A program made the position numbers and the translations under genes. Source: Oleiagrimonas sp964566965 (GTDB lineage Bacteria; Pseudomonadota; Gammaproteobacteria; Xanthomonadales; Rhodanobacteraceae). Taken from it: a DNA stretch of 10,702 nt. How positions within the stretch are numbered: the stretch's first letter is position 1; each line of letters opens with the position of its first letter. Below the pieces are notes generated by a model, which was not told the DNA's origin, did not search any database, and was given only the letters and a program-made list of their open reading frames with translations. Where the stretch lies: the NCBI GenBank assembly GCA_964566965.1, contig CAZMKO010000082.1, positions 1 through 10,702 of the forward strand, read 5' to 3'. Shown here in pieces: positions 1-6,143 of this stretch.

Positions 1-39
1 GTATCTGGCGATGCGGGTGGTGTGGACGGGGCCACTCAT
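1..39 (-). CDS. 5' end of an unidentified gene overlapping osmC (partial, runs off the window)
   Basis: An ATG at 39-37 overlaps the TGA stop of the OsmC gene as ATGA, the usual form of translational coupling in an operon. Thirteen codons are visible, reading MSGPVHTTRIARY, with no stop before the window edge. Too little is present to identify the product. In related bacteria OsmC genes beside CrgA-type LysR regulators are sometimes followed by pirin-family genes, and a short N-terminus with an 'RxIxR' stretch would fit one, but this is a guess from context. The tight overlap is the main evidence that the gene is real. Confidence 0.45.
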   Translation of the reverse strand, partial: MSGPVHTTRIARY

Positions 40-458
40 GATTCCCGCGCCGCCGTCTCGATCTCGATGTCCACGCGGGTCATGAGCTTGTGGATGGGGC
101 ATGCCGCGACGGCCTTGTCCAGCGCGACACGTTGTTCCTCGCTGAGCGGCCCGCGAAACGCCACCCGGACACGAAGCCGGTAGGTCCCCTTGCGTTCGTC
201 GCTGCTGTCGCGCTCGACAGTGGTGTCCACGTTCTCCAGCGGGATGTCGTGCCGGCGCGCGTACCAGATGGCGGTTTGCGCCTTGCAGGCGGCGAGGGCG
301 GCGTCAAAGTAGTCGTGCGGGTCGGGCGCCGAATCAGTACCGCCCGTGGCGGGGCCGACATCCGAGGTGAATACGTGGTCGCGTACCCGCAGTTGCTGCG
401 CGAAACCATTCTTTTCGATGCCGGTGCCATGCACGGAGGCCTTGAAATGGTCGTTCAT
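36..458 (-). CDS. OsmC-family peroxiredoxin-like protein
   Basis: A cytoplasmic OsmC/Ohr-fold protein of 140 residues. The family reduces organic or hydrogen peroxides with a pair of conserved cysteines. Here they are Cys58, in the helix reading AALAACKAQT, and Cys120, in AACPIHKLM; the PIHKLM ending is typical of the OsmC branch rather than Ohr. The substrate is not shown by the sequence. I chose the ATG at 458 because GGAA lies about 8 bases upstream and the protein then starts like its relatives (MNDHFKASV). An ATG two codons earlier (464) is also possible. The open frame continues to an ATG at 530, but that extension (MFEHGERPCC...) looks non-coding. The gene sits 75 bases downstream of the DUF3096-like gene and overlaps the next gene by ATGA, so the three probably form one operon divergent from the LysR gene at 810. 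Confidence 0.88.
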   Translation of the reverse strand: MNDHFKASVHGTGIEKNGFAQQLRVRDHVFTSDVGPATGGTDSAPDPHDYFDAALAACKAQTAIWYARRHDIPLENVDTTVERDSSDERKGTYRLRVRVAFRGPLSEEQRVALDKAVAACPIHKLMTRVDIEIETAARES

Positions 459-533
459 TGTCATATTCCGTTCGGGTGAGGCCGCCGAACGTCCCGCCAA
501 ACAGCAAGGACGTTCGCCATGTTCAAACATGCA

Positions 534-677
534 TCAGATATGCAGGCCCAGCAACCCGATCACACCGACCGCGATCAGGTAGATCGCCACGATGAAGTTG
601 AGCAGCTTCGGGCGGATCAGGATCAGCACGCCGGCAATCAGGGAGATCAGCGGAATCATGGAGATGTGCAGGGTCAT
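534..677 (-). CDS. Small DUF3096-like membrane protein (47 aa)
   Basis: A 47-codon frame, ATG at 677 and TGA at 536-534, encodes a very hydrophobic peptide: MTLHISMIPLISLIAG, then VLILIRPKLLNF, then IVAIYLIAVGVIGLLGLHI. It has two membrane-spanning stretches (about residues 5-21 and 27-45) split by a short basic, proline-containing turn (RPKLLN). Length, the MTLH start and the LISLIAGxLILIxPxLLNxIVAIYLIxxGxxGL pattern match my memory of the DUF3096 family of small inner-membrane proteins, whose function is unknown. A weak GAGA lies 7 bases before the start. It reads in the same direction as the OsmC gene 75 bases downstream and opposite to the LysR gene at 810. Codon third positions are rich in G and C, as expected for a real gene here. 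The family name is from memory; the membrane character is directly visible. Confidence 0.78.
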   Translation of the reverse strand: MTLHISMIPLISLIAGVLILIRPKLLNFIVAIYLIAVGVIGLLGLHI

Positions 678-747
678 CGACGGGTCTCATGGAAAGAAAA
701 GTGCATCAAGCTTGCCACGAGCGGGCCCCCGATGACAGCGGTCGGCA

Positions 748-759
748 CGTTGGACAACG
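748..759. promoter_or_regulatory. Palindrome CGTTG-GA-CAACG, possible operator between DUF3096/osmC and lysR
   Basis: A perfect 5-bp dyad with a 2-base centre lies in the 132-base region between the divergent DUF3096-like gene (start 677) and the LysR gene (start 810). It overlaps the best -35 candidate for the LysR gene. LysR regulators commonly bind dyads in such divergent regions and repress themselves. The spacing here is not the classical T-N11-A, so the assignment is only a suggestion. Confidence 0.25.
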
Positions 760-779
760 GCCGCTCGAACGGGCAGAAT
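750..779 (+). promoter_or_regulatory. Candidate sigma-70 promoter for the CrgA-type lysR gene
   Basis: TTGGAC (750-755) and CAGAAT (774-779) are 18 bases apart and would start transcription roughly 25 bases before the ATG at 810. Both hexamers depart from consensus, as is common in GC-rich genomes. No comparably good promoter was seen for the opposite strand. Confidence 0.28.
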
Positions 780-809
780 CGGTAGCATCGTTCACTACAA
801 GAAACAATC

Positions 810-1751
810 ATGCCTCCCATGACCGGCGCGCTGCAGGACCTCAACGACCTGTACTTTTTCGCCGCCGTGGTCGAGCACGGCGGATTCTCGGCGGCGGGCA
901 GGGCACTCGGATTGCCCAAGTCGCGTCTGAGCAAGCGCGTCTCGCAACTGGAAGAACGCCTCGGCGTGCGACTGCTGCAACGGACCACGCGCAAGTTCGT
1001 GGTCACGGAAACGGGAGAACGCTTTTACGAACACTGTCGTGCGGTGCTGGAGGAGGCCCAGGCGGCGCAGGATGCAGTGGACGCGATACGCGCCGAACCG
1101 CGGGGTGTGGTGCGCATCAGTTGCCCGGTGTCGCTGGCGCGCTCGCTGCTGGGGCCAATCCTGCCCGAATTCCTGCAGGCGCATCCACAGGTGCAGGTAC
1201 GCGTACTGGCTACCAACCGTCGCGTGGACCTCATCGGCGAGGGGTATGACGTGGCCATCCGGGTGCGCTTCAAGCTGGACACGGACGCCACGTTGATCCT
1301 GCGCGAGTTCGGCGTGTCCAACGTGATCCTGGTGGCCAATCCCTCGCTCTGGAAAACCCATGCACGCCCCAAAACCCCCCGGGACCTCGCGACACTGCCA
1401 GTGCTGTCGATGGATGAGGGGGACGGACCGCAACGCTGGAATCTGGTCCACGCCGACAACACCGCCGTGGAAGTGGACATCCATCCACGCCTGATCAGCG
1501 GTGAGTTCGCGGTGCTGATGGAGGCGGCCTGGCAGGGGGCGGGCGTCGCCTTGCTGCCCGAATCGATTTGTGCCGTACCCATCGCGGAAGGCCGATTGGA
1601 ACGCGTGCTGCCGGCGTGGCGCGGTCCCGAGGGTACGATGCACTTTGTTTACCCCAGTCGGCGCGGGCTGCTGCCGGGGGTGCGGGCTCTGGTGGATTTT
1701 CTGGCCGAGCGTCTGCCGCAGGCCGCCGGGCACGGCGCCGACATCTGCTGA
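810..1751 (+). CDS. LysR-family transcriptional regulator (CrgA type)
   Basis: A 313-residue DNA-binding regulator. The N-terminal winged helix-turn-helix covers about residues 10-70, with DLNDLYFFAAVVEHGGFSAAG and the recognition segment LPKSRLSKRVSQLEERLGVRLLQRTTR. A periplasmic-binding-protein-like effector domain follows from about residue 100 to 300. The 'LPKSRLSxRV' helix, the DLNDLYFF start and the effector-domain ending are typical of the CrgA/YafC-like group, whose members often control neighbouring oxidoreductase, pirin or OsmC genes. The start at 810 has a weak AAGAAA six bases upstream; the ATG at 819 (MTGALQDL) is a possible alternative. The gene diverges from the DUF3096-osmC cluster, so it probably regulates that cluster and itself. 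It ends 17 bases from the stop of the convergent LysR gene. The effector is unknown. Confidence 0.9.
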   Translation: MPPMTGALQDLNDLYFFAAVVEHGGFSAAGRALGLPKSRLSKRVSQLEERLGVRLLQRTTRKFVVTETGERFYEHCRAVLEEAQAAQDAVDAIRAEPRGVVRISCPVSLARSLLGPILPEFLQAHPQVQVRVLATNRRVDLIGEGYDVAIRVRFKLDTDATLILREFGVSNVILVANPSLWKTHARPKTPRDLATLPVLSMDEGDGPQRWNLVHADNTAVEVDIHPRLISGEFAVLMEAAWQGAGVALLPESICAVPIAEGRLERVLPAWRGPEGTMHFVYPSRRGLLPGVRALVDFLAERLPQAAGHGADIC

Positions 1752-1768
1752 CGCAACGGCAGATGCGT

Positions 1769-2674
1769 TCAGCCGGAAGTATCGCGTGTACCGACCGCTT
1801 CCAGGAACCGTTCCAGCACCGGCGAGGCGTCCTGCTTGCGCCAGGCCGCGGCTAGCAGGAGGTTGGCCTGCCGGTCGGCCAGCTCGACCAGGCGGACACC
1901 GGGCAGCTGGATCACTTGCAACGAGGTCGGCACCAACGCCAGGCCCACGCCCGCCGAAACCAGTGCCAACAAGCCCGTCAACTGCTGCGCCTCCTGTCGG
2001 ATGACCGGATGAAAACCATCCATGGCGGCCATTTGCATCAACGTGTCATACAGCGTGGTGCTGTAGGCACGTGGCTGGGTGACAAACGGCTCGTTGGCCA
2101 CCTCGTGCAGATGCAGACGCTTGCGTGAGGCCAGTGGGTGCGTCGTCGGCATGGCCAGCATCAGCCGTTCGTTGTCGATGGGATCCACCTGCACCTTCAA
2201 TGCCACGCTCTGCTCCTTGGGCATGGCGCGCACCAGACCGACGTCGATGTCACCGGAAATCAACGCGTCGTACTGGGTCTCGGTGTACATTTCGTGCAGC
2301 TCCAGGCGCACGTCGGGCGCGATGTCCGAAAAACGCAACAAGGTCTGGGGCAGGGCGCCATGAAACGACAGCGAAGCCGGGTAAGCCAGGCGCAGGCGTC
2401 CCTTGCAGCCGTCGGCCGCCTGTGCCACGACCATGCGCGCGGTCTCGGCCCGTGCCAGGATGGCCCGGGCCTCCTCCAACAACAGGCGGCCGGGCTCGGT
2501 CAGGGCCACACGCCGCTTGTTGCGGTTGAACAACCGCGCTCCCAGATCCTCTTCCAACGCGCGTATCTGCTGCGACAGGGGCGGCTGCGAGATATGCAGC
2601 TTTTCGGCGGCCCGGGTGAAGCTGAGCGATTCTGCCACGGCCACGAAATAGCGTAGTTGACGCAGATCAAACAT
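1769..2674 (-). CDS. LysR-family transcriptional regulator (BenM/HcaR-like group)
   Basis: A 301-residue regulator with the usual LysR layout. The helix-turn-helix is at about residues 3-60: LRQLRYFVAVAESLSFTRAAEK, then HISQPPLSQQIRALEEDLG, then ARLFNRNKRRVALTEPG. The effector-binding domain runs from about 92 to 290. The ISQPPLSQQIRxLEEDLGxxLFxR segment and the effector domain (RLRLAYPASLSFHGALPQTL) resemble the BenM/CatM/HcaR branch, whose members respond to aromatic or other small acids; the ligand here cannot be read off. The ATG at 2674 places MFDLRQLRYF at the normal LysR start, although no clear Shine-Dalgarno sequence precedes it. The nearest gene upstream on the same strand is the iron permease, nearly 400 bases away, and no divergent gene adjoins, so its target is not evident. 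It converges on the CrgA-type LysR gene. Confidence 0.9.
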   Translation of the reverse strand: MFDLRQLRYFVAVAESLSFTRAAEKLHISQPPLSQQIRALEEDLGARLFNRNKRRVALTEPGRLLLEEARAILARAETARMVVAQAADGCKGRLRLAYPASLSFHGALPQTLLRFSDIAPDVRLELHEMYTETQYDALISGDIDVGLVRAMPKEQSVALKVQVDPIDNERLMLAMPTTHPLASRKRLHLHEVANEPFVTQPRAYSTTLYDTLMQMAAMDGFHPVIRQEAQQLTGLLALVSAGVGLALVPTSLQVIQLPGVRLVELADRQANLLLAAAWRKQDASPVLERFLEAVGTRDTSG

Positions 2675-2682
2675 AGTCGAAG

Positions 2683-2703
2683 TTCAAATAACTGAAGGTT
2701 GAA
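2683..2703. promoter_or_regulatory. Dyad TTCAA-N11-TTGAA upstream of the BenM/HcaR-like lysR gene
   Basis: TTCAA (2683-2687) and TTGAA (2699-2703) form a 21-bp dyad beginning 9 bases upstream of the LysR start codon. A shorter overlapping dyad, TTCA-N6-TGAA, lies at 2683-2696. LysR regulators bind AT-rich dyads and often repress themselves from sites overlapping their own start region, so this is a reasonable autoregulatory operator. It does not follow the T-N11-A rule exactly. A TATATT (2706-2711 read on the minus strand) just upstream could be a -10 element, but no good -35 accompanies it. Confidence 0.3.
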
Positions 2704-2785
2704 AAATATATTGGAGTTTACCTGGTCGCGGACCTAAAGTATGTCTCGTTCGTCGCCATCCCCCTCCCCCTGGGCGGCGAACCAC

Positions 2786-2867
2786 ACGCCCCGCAGACGG
2801 CGCAGCAAACACGACACCGATCTTCTCCCCTCCGTTTCGGTCTCGTGGCGCCAGCTCTGCGGGGCGT
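2786..2867. repeat. 12-bp inverted repeat with 58-base spacer
   Basis: ACGCCCCGCAGA at 2786-2797 and its exact complement TCTGCGGGGCGT at 2856-2867 face each other across 58 bases. On the plus strand the right arm runs into a pyrimidine-rich TCTTTCTTTG tail, which gives it a loose terminator look, but no plus-strand gene ends here. A non-coding RNA fold or the ends of a decayed small repeat element are alternatives. The function is unknown. Confidence 0.4.
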
Positions 2868-2888
2868 CTTTCTTTGTCCGCTCGGCGC

Positions 2889-2908
2889 TGTGGGAGCGGC
2901 CGATGCCG
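2889..2908 (+). repeat. Possible REP-like palindromic motif
   Basis: TGTGGGAGCGGC followed by CGAT and GCCG gives a GGAG tetranucleotide next to a small CGGC/GCCG stem. This is the general form of REP elements spread by RAYT transposases, and 'TGTGGGAGCGGC' is a frequent intergenic word in Pseudomonas and Xanthomonadales genomes. No second copy of this exact word was found in the window, so the call rests on form and memory. Confidence 0.3.
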
Positions 2909-3021
2909 ACGAGTGCATCTCGTCAATGAATTAATTTCAGAGGTCGGCGCCGATACGCGTCCGGCGCCGTGTGACGTGGGACACCGGCGACTTGGCACGC
3001 ATGTCGGCTTGTCGCGCTACA

Positions 3022-3063
3022 CGGCAGGCCAGGGCGCTTCCCCGGGACGCCCCCGGCCTGCCG
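3022..3063 (-). terminator. Strong hairpin after the iron-permease gene, possible terminator
   Basis: CGGCAGGCC (3022-3030) pairs perfectly with GGCCTGCCG (3055-3063), and an inner GGGCG/CGCCC (3032-3036 with 3048-3052) extends the stem around an 11-base loop. The hairpin begins 8 bases after the permease stop codon. On the minus strand it is followed by GTGTAGCG rather than a run of T, so it may stabilise the 3' end of the message or act with Rho rather than being a classical intrinsic terminator. Confidence 0.45.
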
Positions 3064-3071
3064 TCAACGTC

Positions 3072-5012
3072 TTACGCGGATGTGTCGAGGCGACGGCTGC
3101 GGGCCACGTTGATCGCAAAACCCGCCGCCAGCAACACCAGCACCAGCAACTGCATGCCCAACGACTGCCAGGTGGGATAGATGCCCAGCCATTCCACCCG
3201 CGGCACCGGGGCGATGGATACCCCGATCCATCCGGCCTCCTGCAAGGCCGCCACGCCCTTGCCGGCGAGCACGAATGCCAGCAGGGCGATCAGCGCCGAA
3301 CTGGCCGAGAAGAACCGTCCCAACGGGAGACGGCGGCTGGTGCGCATCAACACCCAGGCAATGGCCACCAGCACGACCACCGCGGCCAGCATGCCGGCCA
3401 GCATCCACATGTGCTCGCCGTCACTCCACAGCGCGGCATAGAACAGGATGGTTTCGAACACCTCGCGGTATACCGAAATGAAGGCCAGGCCAAACAGGAA
3501 CCACGCCGAGCGGCGCTGCAACGCCGAATTCATCTTTGCCTTCAGGTAATGCTGCCAACGTCCGCCAATGCTCTTCTGATGCATCCACAGGCCGACACTG
3601 AGCAACACCGCTGCCGCAAACAACGACGACAGACCTTCCGTGAGCTCGCGGCTGGCGCCGCTGATGGTGATGGCATAGGTCGCCAGCACCCAGGTGATGC
3701 CGCCGGCCACCAGAGCCAGAATCCAGCCCCAGTGCACGTAGCGGGCCGACTCGGCACGCTCGGCCTTGTACAGGAAAGCGAGCAGGGCGACCACCACCAG
3801 CAATGCCTCAAGGCCCTCGCGCACCAGGATGGTGAAGGCACCGACAAAGGCGGTGACCGGGCTGCTGACGGAGCTGTCCAGAATATCCTTGGCCTTGACC
3901 AGCAGCCGGTCGGCGGCATCGGCACGGGCCTGGACATCCTGGATCGGCTGCTTGCGCGTCAACGCCGTGCGATAGGCACCCATCGCGGTCTCGATTTCGC
4001 TGCGCAGGGCATGGTCGCGGGTATCCAGACGCGGCTCTTCCGGCTCCACGCCATCCAGATAAGACGACAACGCCAACTGCACGGCCTCGCCGTTGCGCCC
4101 GTCGCGGTAGGCCGCCAGGCTGGCGGCCAGTTTGGCACGCGCCAGAGCCATGCCATGAGGCGCTTCTTCGACGGCCTGCGGATGGGCACGCAGCCACCCG
4201 ATGAGCGAGCGCGCGGTATCGACACCAAACGCCGGGGACAGCTGTGCCACGCGCGCCTGGGACAACTCGCCCAGACTGCTGACATGGGCGCGAATTTCGG
4301 CATTGCCGTGCCACGCCTTTTCGCCGTCGGCCGCCTGTTTCGCGTAGGCAATGGTGCCGACGTAATAGGCCAGGGCCCAGCGCTCCTTGTCCGACAGTGT
4401 GTCGGCGTAACCGTTCATGGCCGTGTCCTGGATGCCCTGCGAAATGGCCTGGTACAACGACAACGGACTACGCAGATCGGCACGCTCGACATCGGTGAAA
4501 TCGATCGGCGGCGGGTCCAGGGCCGCACCGGCCGGTCCGCGACCGTCACCCGCATCGCCATGGCAGGCGGCGCATTGCTGTTGATACAACGAATGGCCCA
4601 GCGCCAGATCCGGCGTCTGCTCGGGCGCGGACGGGACAGGGTAGGCCTCCAGCAAACCCTCGGCCAGGGCATGGGCCCGCTGGTCGACCTCATCCGGTGT
4701 CACTTTGGCGTTCACGGCATCGACCAGGCCATCCGCCTGCTTCTGCAGGTCCGCCAGTTGTGACGAATCCGGCAGTTGCTTCATCAGCTTGACCACGGTC
4801 GCGCTGAATTCCTGCTGCTCGGCATACTCGGACGGATCGACGACCTTGCCGTCAGCCACCGCTCCGGCATAATCGGTGGCAACATAGTCGAGCAGCTTCC
4901 AGGCCTGCTGCACATTTGCGGTTGCCTCCGGCGTCAGGTTCGCCGACCACGCCAACGCGGGCACCAGAAGCCAGCCCAGCAGGGCGTACATAAGAATGCG
5001 TTTCGTTATCAT
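3072..5012 (-). CDS. Cytochrome c/FTR1 family iron permease
   Basis: A 646-residue inner-membrane protein predicted to import iron. Residues 1-24 form a signal peptide (MITKRILMYALLGWLLVPAL, cleavage near AWSA). A helical periplasmic domain follows (about 25-130). A class I c-type cytochrome domain (about 134-225) has the haem site CAACH (147-151) and a likely axial Met199 in TAMNGYADTLSDKE. A second helical linker contains YLDGVEPEE (318-326), like the segment before the permease in FTR1/EfeU proteins. The FTR1 membrane domain (about 385-636) carries both iron-binding motifs, REGLE (398-402) and REVFE (516-520), plus the AGKGVAALQEAG segment (583-594). In this family the haem domain is thought to handle the iron redox step done elsewhere by a multicopper oxidase or by EfeB/EfeO. 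The start at 5012 has AGGA seven bases upstream. It diverges from an AraC regulator. No Fur box was recognised. Confidence 0.93.
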   Translation of the reverse strand: MITKRILMYALLGWLLVPALAWSANLTPEATANVQQAWKLLDYVATDYAGAVADGKVVDPSEYAEQQEFSATVVKLMKQLPDSSQLADLQKQADGLVDAVNAKVTPDEVDQRAHALAEGLLEAYPVPSAPEQTPDLALGHSLYQQQCAACHGDAGDGRGPAGAALDPPPIDFTDVERADLRSPLSLYQAISQGIQDTAMNGYADTLSDKERWALAYYVGTIAYAKQAADGEKAWHGNAEIRAHVSSLGELSQARVAQLSPAFGVDTARSLIGWLRAHPQAVEEAPHGMALARAKLAASLAAYRDGRNGEAVQLALSSYLDGVEPEEPRLDTRDHALRSEIETAMGAYRTALTRKQPIQDVQARADAADRLLVKAKDILDSSVSSPVTAFVGAFTILVREGLEALLVVVALLAFLYKAERAESARYVHWGWILALVAGGITWVLATYAITISGASRELTEGLSSLFAAAVLLSVGLWMHQKSIGGRWQHYLKAKMNSALQRRSAWFLFGLAFISVYREVFETILFYAALWSDGEHMWMLAGMLAAVVVLVAIAWVLMRTSRRLPLGRFFSASSALIALLAFVLAGKGVAALQEAGWIGVSIAPVPRVEWLGIYPTWQSLGMQLLVLVLLAAGFAINVARSRRLDTSA

Positions 5013-5018
5013 TCGCGC

Positions 5019-5047
5019 ATCCTATCACGCCCCGATGACGCCACCAA
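5019..5047 (-). promoter_or_regulatory. Candidate promoter for the iron-permease gene
   Basis: Read on the minus strand, TTGGTG (5047-5042) and TAGGAT (5024-5019) are 17 bases apart. The putative -10 overlaps the AGGA ribosome-binding site, so transcription from it would give an almost leaderless message, which argues against it. It is simply the best-spaced pair seen; an upstream promoter is equally possible. Confidence 0.18.
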
Positions 5048-5137
5048 TGGCCCCGGCATGCGCTCGCAAGGTGCTCAACCGGGAGGGGGAAGATCGCGAC
5101 ATGGGCCGCTGACAAGTAACCATGGCGGATTGGCATT

Positions 5138-5147
5138 ATTGGACAAT
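5138..5147. promoter_or_regulatory. ATTG-GA-CAAT dyad in the araC/iron-permease divergent region
   Basis: A perfect 4-bp dyad around GA, with a second ATTGG nine bases to its left (5129-5133) and a CCAATTGG palindrome to its right (5173-5180). The cluster lies 62-80 bases before the AraC start and about 125 bases before the permease start, a normal place for a shared operator. AraC proteins often bind repeated half-sites on one face of the helix. The core TTGGACAA also occurs in the other divergent region, at 750-757. Confidence 0.25.
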
Positions 5148-5208
5148 TGAGTCATGATATTGCCCATTCACGCCAATTGGATCGTGCCAAACGCGGGCGC
5201 AAACCATC

Positions 5209-6027
5209 ATGCCTTTCCTGAACCAATTTCCGACCTCGCCAACGGAATGGCGCGATCCGGACAACATGCCGTGCAGGGTGTTCACCGTCGGGATGGCGAT
5301 GGAAACCACCGTGCGTTTCGAACTGGATTTCCATCGGCACAGGAAGGGGCAATTCATTCTGTGTCTGCAGGGCATCCTGAAATGCGAGGCCGAAGACTGC
5401 TTCTGGACGGTTCCGCCCCACAATGCACTTTGGGTCCCCGGAGACACCTTGCATGCGGTCGAGTTCTCCGGGGCAGTGGAGGGGTACAACGCCTTCATCG
5501 ATCCGGCATGCACGACATGCCTCCCAACAACCTGCTGCACGTTATCCGTCACGCCGTTGTTGCGCGAGCTTCTGATCCGTTCCGCCGGCCTTCCGGATCA
5601 TTATCCGGACGATGGCGTGGAATCACACCTGGTGACGCTTCTCCTGGACGAAATCGCCACAGCCCGGGTCGGAGACCTGCATTTGCCGGTACCGGCCGAC
5701 CGTCGGTTGCGCAAGGTGCTCGATACGATGCTGGCCAACCCGTCCAGACATGGAACGATCACGACCTGGGCCCGGCGCGTGGGGTTGAGCGAACGCACGA
5801 TGTCTCGATTGCTGATGCGGGAAACCGGGATGAGCTTCGGTCGATGGCGCCGACAGCTGCACATCATGTTGGCGCTGCAGAAACTGGCGAAAGGTGTGTC
5901 CATCCAGCAAGTCGCCATGGATCTCGGTTACGAAAGCGTCAGCAGTTTCAGCACCATGTTTCGCAAGGTGCTTGGCGCGCCACCGGGACGTTACATGGCG
6001 GAGCAGCATGTGGTGCCGCTTCGTTAG
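5209..6027 (+). CDS. AraC-family transcriptional regulator (NimR-like, cupin + HTH)
   Basis: A 272-residue regulator. The N-terminal cupin sensor (about residues 20-100) has the FHRHRKGQ strand (41-48) and VPPHNALWVPGDTLHAV (68-84), a pattern of the NimR/YeaM subgroup, whose E. coli member controls a divergent transporter gene. The C-terminal AraC DNA-binding domain (about 165-262) has two helix-turn-helix units: ITTWARRVGLSERTMSRLL, and VSIQQVAMDLGYESVSSFSTMFRK ending in the family signature LGAPPGRYM (as two parts, 230-249 and 250-263). Four cysteines cluster at 101, 104, 109 and 110 between the two domains; usually only about one is present there. The start at 5209 lacks a strong ribosome-binding site. 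The gene is divergent from the iron permease and is the obvious candidate to control it, but NimR relatives more often sit beside MFS or DMT exporters, so the pairing is not proof. Confidence 0.9.
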   Translation: MPFLNQFPTSPTEWRDPDNMPCRVFTVGMAMETTVRFELDFHRHRKGQFILCLQGILKCEAEDCFWTVPPHNALWVPGDTLHAVEFSGAVEGYNAFIDPACTTCLPTTCCTLSVTPLLRELLIRSAGLPDHYPDDGVESHLVTLLLDEIATARVGDLHLPVPADRRLRKVLDTMLANPSRHGTITTWARRVGLSERTMSRLLMRETGMSFGRWRRQLHIMLALQKLAKGVSIQQVAMDLGYESVSSFSTMFRKVLGAPPGRYMAEQHVVPLR

Positions 6028-6082
6028 ACGTATCGGACAGGTTGCGCTCACTCTGGCATCGTCTGGACTATCTTGTAGTTCG

Positions 6083-6098
6083 CATAATGTATATTATG
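6083..6098. repeat. AT-rich inverted repeat between convergent genes
   Basis: CATAAT (6083-6088) and ATTATG (6093-6098) form a 6-bp stem around GTAT in the 116 bases between the ends of the convergent AraC and acetyltransferase genes. The stem is weak and lacks a T-run. It may help end transcription or may be just an AT-rich patch. Nothing else was recognised in this gap. Confidence 0.3.
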
Positions 6099-6143
6099 TA
6101 AAATCATACTCAAGACACCGCAAAGATCCGTGCATATTTGTCG

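Larger units (their letters stand above)
2675..3071. other. 397-base gene-free region with several inverted repeats
   Basis: This stretch separates the 3' end of the iron-permease gene from the start of the second LysR gene. No frame in it looks coding: the longest minus-strand frame (2998-2684) is arginine- and proline-rich without recognisable motifs. It holds a strong hairpin just after the permease stop (3022-3063), an 8-bp GC palindrome pair (2945-2969), a short perfect hairpin (2908-2924), a REP-like motif (2889-2908) and a 12-bp inverted repeat with a 58-base spacer (2786-2867). An AT-rich upstream segment of the LysR gene lies at 2675-2715. These parts are listed separately where they can be supported. 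Confidence 0.6.

Noticed and set aside
1751..1768. ACGCA/TGCGT stem between the two convergent LysR genes as a terminator
   Set aside because: The stem has only 5 pairs with an 8-base loop and no T-run on either side; it is too weak to call.
2684..2998. 104-codon minus-strand frame in the gap before the second LysR gene
   Set aside because: Composition is Arg/Pro-rich, there is no motif or ribosome-binding site, and several inverted repeats run through it.
2874..4763. 629-codon open frame on the plus strand opposite the iron permease
   Set aside because: Gln-, Arg- and His-rich without motifs; the minus strand here encodes a complete cytochrome-FTR1 protein with all expected motifs.
5013..5208. 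Fur box upstream of the iron permease
   Set aside because: AT-rich words such as TCATGATATTG are present, but nothing close to the GATAATGATAATCATTATC pattern was seen by eye. A matrix scan would settle it.
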